From CAZOGW01 sp964579415 (GTDB lineage: Bacteria > Actinomycetota > Acidimicrobiia > Spongiisociales > UBA5794), in contig CAZOGW010000016.1 of the NCBI GenBank assembly GCA_964579415.1, positions 1 through 38,131 on the forward strand: a stretch of DNA of 38,131 nt. The letters run 5' to 3'. Position 1 is the first letter of the stretch, and each line of letters opens with the position of its first letter. Positions 32,241 through 38,131 of the stretch are shown in pieces. The notes below the pieces were generated by a model. That model was not told where the DNA came from. It was given only the letters and a program-made list of their open reading frames with translations, and searched no databases. The position numbers were made by a program, and so were the translations under genes.

Positions 32241-33554
32241 TATACGGGACTGAGGGCGGATTCCGCAAGAGGGCTCGCCGAGGGCGTGGAGGCGATGGTG
32301 CTGGAAGGCTCGCTGGCGCCCGGCGACCGCCTCCCCCCGGTGCGTGAGCTGGCCGGCACCGTCGGGCTCTCCGCCAACACCGTCGCCGCCGCCTATCGCC
32401 TCCTGGGCAACCGCGGCGTCGTGGTGGGCCGGGGCCGCCTGGGTACCTTCGTCACGCCCCGCCCTGCCGGTCCCGCCCTCGACACCCTACCCGACCCGGC
32501 TCTGGTGGACCTGGCTTCGGGCAATCCCGACCCGGCGCTCCTGCCGGACCTGGGCGCCTACCTGGCCGGCATCGACCCGGGCCGGCGCCTCTACGGCGGC
32601 CCTGCCGTCGATCCCGAGCTGGAGCCGGTGGCCCGCCGTCTCCTCGAGGATGCCGGGGTGCCGGTGGAGAGGTTGGCCGTGGTCGGCGGCGCCATGGACG
32701 GTGTCGAGCGGGCCTTCCAGGCTCAGCTCGCTCCCGGCGACGCAGTGGCCGTAGAGGCGCCGGGCTGGCCCCCGCTGTCGGACCTCATCGTCTCCATGGG
32801 GCTGCGGCCCGTCCCGGTGCCCATCGACGACAGCGGGATGCTCCCCGGGCGCCTCGAGGCGGTGGCCGGGGGCGTCGGCGCCGTGCTGGTGACGCCGCGC
32901 CTGCAGAACCCCACCGGTGCCGCCACCGACCCGGCCCGCGCCGCCGAGCTGAGGCAGGTGCTCGACCGCCATCCCGGCGTATTCGTGGTCGAGGACGACC
33001 ATGGCGCCCTGGTATCGGGGATCCCGCTGGCCTCGGTGGCCACCGGGAGGGAGCGCTGGGCGTACATCCAGAGCATGTCCAAGCCGCTCGGCCCCGACCT
33101 GCGTCTGGCCTTCCTCACCGGGGACGACGTCACGGTGGGCCGCCTCGCCGGCCGCCAGGGCGTCGGGCCGGGATGGGTGAGCCACATCCTGCAGAGGCTG
33201 GTCGCCGCCGTCCTCGCCGACCCGGCCACCGACGTGCTCCTGGCCCGGGCGGTTGCCGCCTACGCCGAGCGCCGCGACGCTCTGATCGGGGCGCTGGCGG
33301 CCCGGGGTATCGGGTCGATGGGCCGCAGCGGCCTCAACGTTTGGGTCCCGGTCCCCGACGACGACGCCGCGGTGGCGGCCCTCGCCGCCGAGGGCTACGC
33401 CGTCCGCAGCGGGGCCCGCTGGCGCATGGGAACACCCCCGGCGATCCGCGTCAGCACCGCCCGCGCCACGCCGGATCTGCTGGAGAGGGTGGCGGACCAC
33501 ATCGCCGCCGTCGTGTCGCCGCCCACGTCACCCGGCGACATCCGCTGTGCATGA
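32220..33554 (+). CDS. MocR-type regulator (GntR winged helix fused to aminotransferase-like domain)
   Basis: 444 residues. The GntR domain (about 12-75) shows 'GSLAPGDRLPPVRELAGTVG' and 'SANTVAAAYRLLGNRGVVVGRGRLGTFV'. The fold-type I aminotransferase domain (about 90-435) has the PLP-binding block 'IQSMSKPLGPDLRLAFL', with its Lys, and 'VVEDDHGALVSG'. MocR proteins sense PLP or a PLP adduct with an amine. The ATG at 32220 lies between two operator copies; a GTG at 32229 is possible. Its divergent neighbours (FMN protein and EamA exporter) are the likely targets. It may be a vitamin B6 or amino-compound sensor (inference). Confidence 0.9.
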   Translation: MTFVLGQYTGLRADSARGLAEGVEAMVLEGSLAPGDRLPPVRELAGTVGLSANTVAAAYRLLGNRGVVVGRGRLGTFVTPRPAGPALDTLPDPALVDLASGNPDPALLPDLGAYLAGIDPGRRLYGGPAVDPELEPVARRLLEDAGVPVERLAVVGGAMDGVERAFQAQLAPGDAVAVEAPGWPPLSDLIVSMGLRPVPVPIDDSGMLPGRLEAVAGGVGAVLVTPRLQNPTGAATDPARAAELRQVLDRHPGVFVVEDDHGALVSGIPLASVATGRERWAYIQSMSKPLGPDLRLAFLTGDDVTVGRLAGRQGVGPGWVSHILQRLVAAVLADPATDVLLARAVAAYAERRDALIGALAARGIGSMGRSGLNVWVPVPDDDAAVAALAAEGYAVRSGARWRMGTPPAIRVSTARATPDLLERVADHIAAVVSPPTSPGDIRCA

Positions 33555-33575
33555 GCCGCCGGGATGTGGATGCCT

Positions 33576-33614
33576 ATGGTAGCGCGTGCCCATAATGGTA
33601 GCGGAATGGTAGCG
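33576..33614 (+). promoter_or_regulatory. Three direct repeats, ATGGTAGCG, before the toxin-antitoxin pair
   Basis: Identical 9-mers start at 33576, 33595 and 33606, spaced 19 and 11 bp. A CATAAT (33591-33596) overlapping the second copy may be the -10 box. The last copy ends 7 bp before the antitoxin ATG. AbrB-type antitoxins usually repress their own operon by binding such repeats. Confidence 0.6.
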
Positions 33615-33621
33615 TAGCCCC

Positions 33622-33867
33622 ATGCTGGTGACGATGGATCGAGCGGGACGGATCGTGATACCGAAACCGCTGCGCGATGCCTTGGGTCTGGCACCGGATG
33701 TGGAGCTTGAGATCGTCGCCGACGGCGCCGGCCTCCGCATCGACCCGCTCCGACGCATGATGCGTGCCGTGGAGTTCGAGGACGGCCTACCCATCCTGGG
33801 CAGGGTGGAGGGTGCCCGCCTCACCGATGCCGATGTTCGGCGCCTTCGCGATGACCTCCAGCGCTGA
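33622..33867 (+). CDS. AbrB/MazE-type antitoxin (SpoVT-AbrB domain)
   Basis: 81 residues. The swapped-hairpin DNA-binding domain (about 1-45) is clear from 'MDRAGRIVIPKPLRDALGL' and 'ELEIVADGAGLRIDPL'. The C-terminal part ('FEDGLPILGRVEGARLTDAD', about 52-71) probably folds onto and blocks the toxin. It overlaps the PIN-domain gene by 17 bp, the usual arrangement for VapBC modules, and would repress the pair through the repeats upstream. Confidence 0.9.
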   Translation: MLVTMDRAGRIVIPKPLRDALGLAPDVELEIVADGAGLRIDPLRRMMRAVEFEDGLPILGRVEGARLTDADVRRLRDDLQR

Positions 33868-34273
33868 TCGGTGGGCCTGTGACACGAGCGTGGCGATAGC
33901 TGCGCTGGATCCGGAACATGATGCCCACTCCGCTTGCCGCCGCGCTGTTGTCGATCGTCGGCCGGCGCTGGCGGGGCACGCGGCGTTCGAGGCGTATTCG
34001 GTGCTGACCCGGCTGCCGCTGCCGCTGCGGCTGAGTCCCGACCAGGCGGGCGCGGTTCTCCAGGCCATGTTCCCGGAACCCTGCTGGCCGGAAGCGGCAC
34101 ACGTCGACGACCTGTGGCGCCGGCTGCCGGATCTGGAACTGGCGGGCGGTGCGGTCTACGACGCCCTGGTGGCCGCCGCGGCGCACGTCGAGGGGCGGAC
34201 GCTCCTGACTCGCGACAGCCGTGCGGAACGGACATATCGCGCCGTCGGGGTCGACTACGTCTTCGTGGAGTAG
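33851..34273 (+). CDS. vapC: VapC-type PIN-domain ribonuclease toxin
   Basis: 140 residues, normal for VapC. The acidic residues of the PIN active site are visible: Asp in 'ACDTSVAIAAL' (residue 11), Glu in 'HAAFEAYSVLTRLP', Asp in 'AVYDALVAAAAH' and Asp in 'TLLTRDSRAERTY'. They bind Mg2+ for cleavage of RNA, often tRNA or rRNA. The ATG at 33851 inside the antitoxin gene is chosen because the PIN domain begins right after it. All catalytic positions are intact, so the toxin should be active when free. Confidence 0.92.
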   Translation: MTSSADRWACDTSVAIAALDPEHDAHSACRRAVVDRRPALAGHAAFEAYSVLTRLPLPLRLSPDQAGAVLQAMFPEPCWPEAAHVDDLWRRLPDLELAGGAVYDALVAAAAHVEGRTLLTRDSRAERTYRAVGVDYVFVE

Positions 34274-34286
34274 CAGGCGCCTCGCC

Positions 34287-35045
34287 TCACAGCTCCCGGT
34301 GTTGCGCCGAACGGACGGCGATCGCTACGAGCGCAGCGGTGGCGAGGATGGTGACGGCGGCGGATGTGACGTAGTCGCCGGGGGAGGCGCCGGCCGGGAT
34401 CTCGGCCAGCGCGCCGGAGGCGTGGGTGGGGAGCCACCGGGCCAGGCCGCGGAACGACCCGGCGATGGGCATCACCAGCAGGGCCACCACCGAGACCAGC
34501 ACCGTCGACAGCACCGACCGGGTGAGCCCGGCGGCCGCCGCCACCAGCGCCACCACGAAGCAGAGGAACAGGGCGCCGAGCAGGATGCCGGCGGCCACGT
34601 CGGCGGCGTCCACCGCACCGATGAGTGCCCAGGTCTCGTACCAGGCCAGTAGGGCCCCCGCCGCGAACGAGGCCACCACCGCCACCGCGGTGACCACCAG
34701 CCGGGGCGTCAGGATGCGCCTCACCCGCTCCACACGGGTGCGGAGGAACACGCCCATCTCGGGGATGGCGTCGAAGGCGAGGGCGCTCGCAGCCACCACC
34801 ACCGCCACCAGCGTGCCGAGCTGCATCGCGTTGGAGGTGTACTGGTTGAGACCGTCGGCGGGCACGGGTGGTGGCAGCTCGATGATCGTCCCACCACCGA
34901 GGTCGCCACCGGCGGCGTCGAGGATCTGGCGCAGGTAGCGGGCGGTGAGCGGCCCCAGCAGCCCGAAGAAGACATATACGCCGAGGAGGGCCAGCCAGCG
35001 CCGGGTGCGCAGCAGGCGCAGCAGCTCGAGGCGCCACAGGGTCAC
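34287..35045 (-). CDS. ABC-2-type transporter permease
   Basis: 252 residues from a GTG that overlaps the ATPase stop by 4 bp (GTGA). About six membrane helices are visible: 'LALLGVYVFFGLLGPLTARY', 'LVAVVVAASALAFDAI', 'VTAVAVVASFAAGALLAWY', 'GILLGALFLCFVVALVAA', 'LSTVLVSVVALLVMPIAG' and a C-terminal one. An extracytoplasmic loop follows the first helix. It pairs with the ATPase as an exporter; the substrate is unknown. A longer in-frame extension to 35714 is antisense-frame noise across the ATPase gene and is rejected. Confidence 0.87.
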   Translation of the reverse strand: MTLWRLELLRLLRTRRWLALLGVYVFFGLLGPLTARYLRQILDAAGGDLGGGTIIELPPPVPADGLNQYTSNAMQLGTLVAVVVAASALAFDAIPEMGVFLRTRVERVRRILTPRLVVTAVAVVASFAAGALLAWYETWALIGAVDAADVAAGILLGALFLCFVVALVAAAAGLTRSVLSTVLVSVVALLVMPIAGSFRGLARWLPTHASGALAEIPAGASPGDYVTSAAVTILATAALVAIAVRSAQHREL

Positions 35046-35947
35046 GGCGCCCCCTCCCCGCCCCCGGAGCGCCCGGTGAGCTCGAGGAACGCCTGCTCGA
35101 GCGTCACCGCCTGCGGCGCCATGGACACGACGTGGGCTCCCGCCCCGGCCAGAGCCCCCGGCAGGTGGGCCTCGGCAGCCGCCAGGTCGGTCACGGACAC
35201 CACCAGCTGGTCGGCCGCGGTGACGTCGACGCCGGTGACCCAGCCGTGGGAACGCAAGGCGCCGGCGACCGGCTCCACAGGTGGGCGGCACCGCACCAGG
35301 TAGGTGGGGACCGCGGACCCTACGAGGAGCCGGTCCACCGGGCCCTGGTAGAGCAGGCGGCCCCGGTCGAGCACCCCGACCGTGTCGCACACCTCCTGGA
35401 CGTCGGCGAGGATGTGGCTGGAGAGCACCACGGTGGCGGACCCGCGCAGCCTCCCGATGAGGTCGAGCACCTCGCGGCGCCCCAGCGGGTCGAGCGCCGA
35501 CGCCGGCTCGTCGAGCAGTACCACCCGGGGCTCGCCGACCAGGGTGCAGGCCAGCCCGAGGCGTTGCAGCATGCCCCGGGAGTAGCCCCCCACGTGGCGT
35601 CCCGCCGAGTCGGACAGGCCCGCTTCCTCCAACACCTGGTCGACACGGGTGGCGTCCTGCCGGTGGCGGGTGAGGTTGAGGGAGAGCTGCACCAGCTCGC
35701 GCCCGGTGAGCCACGGGTCGAACCGGGGAGTGTCGGGCAGCACCGCCATCTCCGACCGCGGCGCTTGGATCGAGGTGTCCCCCGAGGTTGCCCGGCGCAG
35801 CCCGGCGAGGATGCCCAGCAGCGTCGTCTTCCCGGCGCCGTTGGGGCCGACGAGCCCGTACACCGAACCGGTGGCCACGGACAGGTCGACTGCGTCCAGG
35901 GCGATATTGCTGTCGTACCGTTTGGCCAGGCCGCGGGTGGCGATCAT
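35042..35947 (-). CDS. ABC transporter ATP-binding protein
   Basis: 301 residues. Walker A 'GPNGAGKTT', signature 'YSRGMLQRLGLACTLVG' (the serine-containing block in place of LSGGQ), Walker B 'VVLLDEPAS' and 'SSHIL' are present. After about residue 215 comes the C-terminal regulatory region common to ABC-2 exporters. The ATG at 35947 begins 'MIATRGLAKRYD', and overlaps the stop of the PLDc_N gene by 4 bp; in-frame codons further upstream (to 36034) run through that gene and are rejected. It drives the permease encoded next. Confidence 0.92.
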   Translation of the reverse strand: MIATRGLAKRYDSNIALDAVDLSVATGSVYGLVGPNGAGKTTLLGILAGLRRATSGDTSIQAPRSEMAVLPDTPRFDPWLTGRELVQLSLNLTRHRQDATRVDQVLEEAGLSDSAGRHVGGYSRGMLQRLGLACTLVGEPRVVLLDEPASALDPLGRREVLDLIGRLRGSATVVLSSHILADVQEVCDTVGVLDRGRLLYQGPVDRLLVGSAVPTYLVRCRPPVEPVAGALRSHGWVTGVDVTAADQLVVSVTDLAAAEAHLPGALAGAGAHVVSMAPQAVTLEQAFLELTGRSGGGEGAP

Positions 35948-36147
35948 CGTCGCTGGCCGGCGACCCGGCCCGCCACCAGGTAGACCACCCCGCCGAGGGG
36001 CATCGAGAAGATACATACCACTGCCCAGGCCCACTTTGGCAGGTACCTGACCTCGCTGCGGGAGAGGTCGTAGAGGCAGTAGCCGACGAACGCCGCTGTC
36101 ACCACGAAGATGGGTACCAATGCGGCCCAGGGGATTCCGTCGTTCAT
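35944..36147 (-). CDS. Small membrane protein with PLDc_N domain
   Basis: 67 residues with two membrane helices ('WAALVPIFVVTAAFVGYCLY' and 'WAVVCIFSMPLGGVVYLVAG') joined by a short basic/acidic loop. The ending 'PLGGVVYLVAGR' is the signature of the phospholipase D N-terminal (PLDc_N) domain, here without the nuclease part, as in many actinobacteria. Its 4-bp overlap with the ATPase gene makes it the first gene of the ABC operon, so it may assist or anchor that transporter (inference). Confidence 0.85.
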   Translation of the reverse strand: MNDGIPWAALVPIFVVTAAFVGYCLYDLSRSEVRYLPKWAWAVVCIFSMPLGGVVYLVAGRVAGQRR

Positions 36148-36156
36148 GCCGGGGTT

Positions 36157-36177
36157 CAGTATCCCAGTATCCAGTGG
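36157..36177. repeat. Short CCAGTAT-type repeat between operons
   Basis: CAGTATC, CCAGTATC and CCAGTGG follow one another in the 67-bp space between the E2 gene and the PLDc_N gene, and GACCAGTACC lies just beyond. It resembles, but is not identical to, the repeat at 5364-5384 read on the other strand. Confidence 0.45.
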
Positions 36178-36214
36178 CCGGGGACCAGTACCGGCGCTTC
36201 GACCGCGGGGGTCG

Positions 36215-37371
36215 TCAGGTTTCGAACGACTCGACGGCGGCGACGACCTGGTTGAGAAAGCGCGAGGCGAGGGCGCCGTCGATGACGCGGTGGTCGAACG
36301 AGAGACTCACCGGGAACACCGGGGCGATCCGGATGGCTTTGTCACGGACGACGACGTCGTCGGCGGCGCGGCCCACCGAGAGGATGGCGGTGGTGCCGTG
36401 AGGGATGATCGGGGTGCCGTAGCCACCGCCGACCGCGCCCACGTTGGAGATGGTGAACGTGGCGCCCGCCATGTCGTCCGGCGTCAGTTTGCGCTCGGCG
36501 GCGGCTGCGGTGAGGCGCTCCACCTCGGCCACCAGCCCGTCGTGCGTCCGTCCCCCTGCGCGGCGCACGACGGGCACCAGCAGCCCTGCCGCGGTGTCGA
36601 CGGCGATCCCGATGTGCGCCTCGGCCGAGGGCCGCAGGGTCTCCCCGTCGAAGCCGGCGTTGAACACCGGGTGTGCCTGCAGCACCGGGAGGACGGCACC
36701 GATCAGCCAGGCCTCCAGCGGGCCACCCCCGGCAGCCTTGCGGGCGGCGAGGAGGGCGGTCGCATCGGCCGGTCCCCACACGGTGACGTGGGGAATCTCC
36801 GCCCAGGAGCGTGCCATGTTGGCGGCGATGGCGCGCCGGGTCGGGGACAGGCGCTGTTCCCCGGCGGCGGGTGCTGCGGCAGATGCACCCACCGCCGGAG
36901 GTCTCGACGCGGCGCTCTCGACGTCGCCGCGCGTGATCTGACCGTCTGGACCGGTACCGGTGACCGTGGACAGGTCGACGCCCAGGGTCCGGGCCAGCTT
37001 ACGGACCAGGGGCACCGCCCGGACCGCGCCAGGGGACGGGGCGGCGGGCGCCTCCGTGCCCGCCGCCCCGGGAGCGGTGGCGGGCGGTCCCGGTATCGGA
37101 CCGACCTCCTCAGCGCCGTTGCTCCAAACCTCTCCCGGGTCGCCGATGACGGCGAGGACCGCTCCCACGTCGATGACGTCGCCGGCGGCGCCGCCGCGGT
37201 GCAGCAGCACGCCGGAGCGCAGCGCGGTGATCTCCACCACCGCCTTGGCGGTCTCCACCTCCACGATGGGCTCGTTGGCGGTGACCGGCTCTCCGACGTC
37301 GACGGCCCAGCTCACGATCTCGGCCTCGGTGAGGCCCTCGCCGATGTCGGGCAGCCTCATCTCCTGCGCCA

Positions 37372-37372
<1 letters not shown>
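36215..37372 (-). CDS. Dihydrolipoamide acyltransferase, E2 of a 2-oxoacid dehydrogenase complex
   Basis: 385 residues. Order of domains: one lipoyl domain (about 4-80, lipoyl Lys43 in 'VEVETAKAVVEI'), an Ala/Pro linker, an E1/E3-binding domain (about 130-165, 'VPLVRKLARTLGVDLSTVTG' and 'GQITRGDV'), a second linker, and the catalytic domain (about 190-385). The active site 'SFDHRVIDG' (His361, Asp365) is intact. It passes acyl groups to CoA, from pyruvate or branched-chain oxoacids. The ATG at 37372 overlaps the E1-beta stop by one base (TGATG). One lipoyl domain and the E1-beta neighbour suggest the branched-chain or pyruvate type; the substrate is not fixed. Confidence 0.94.

Positions 37373-38131
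<759 letters not shown>

Overview
The window looks like part of a draft or metagenome-assembled genome of a free-living, high-GC actinobacterium. Third codon positions are almost always G or C and GTG starts are common. Two 100-base N runs are scaffold gaps. Several exported proteins carry Thr/Ala/Pro linkers right after a lipobox, a style I associate with Acidimicrobiia-like lineages; that placement is an inference, because no rRNA gene is present. No tRNA, rRNA, CRISPR array, insertion sequence or prophage was seen.

Layout. 1-10 kb: the end of a SAM methyltransferase, an AI-2E/PerM-family exporter, a Cys-type glutathione peroxidase, a large secreted metzincin protease broken by a gap, a lipoprotein, an HtrA-like lipoprotein protease, a GlsB/YeaQ membrane protein, exonuclease III and a luciferase-like oxidoreductase. 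10-15.3 kb: a Thr-rich anchored protein and a three-gene sugar ABC importer (double ATPase, permease, binding lipoprotein). 15.3-19.3 kb, minus strand: idi followed by a CydDC-like heterodimeric ABC exporter. 19.3-27.7 kb, plus strand: a short-chain prenyl diphosphate synthase, then a seven-gene, almost fully overlapping operon: inositol-phosphate synthase homologue, UbiA prenyltransferase (EboC type), TIM-barrel protein, EboA, TatD-like EboB, EboE and an EboF-like AlkP-superfamily protein. 28-34.3 kb: a PadR regulator with a palindromic operator and what may be the last 53 codons of a lost ABC permease, an LLM oxidoreductase, a leaderless DsbA/FrnE-like gene, an EamA exporter plus FMN flavoprotein divergent from a MocR regulator, and an AbrB/VapC toxin-antitoxin pair. 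34.3-38.1 kb, minus strand: a PLDc_N small membrane protein with an ABC-2 transporter, and the E2 and E1-beta genes of a 2-oxoacid dehydrogenase complex (E1-beta has a frameshift near the window edge).

The most interesting unit is the ebo-type operon. Ebo clusters elsewhere carry an AroB-like sugar-phosphate cyclase (EboD); here the first gene is instead an inositol-3-phosphate synthase homologue, also a cyclitol-forming enzyme. Next to it lie genes that make an isoprenyl diphosphate (idi and prenyl synthase), which could feed the UbiA enzyme. The simplest reading is a pathway for a prenylated cyclitol (phosphate) lipid or carrier used in moving a metabolite across the membrane. The product is unknown. 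A truncated C-terminal remnant of a PLP-dependent decarboxylase lies exactly between idi and the prenyl synthase gene, which points to past rearrangement at this boundary.
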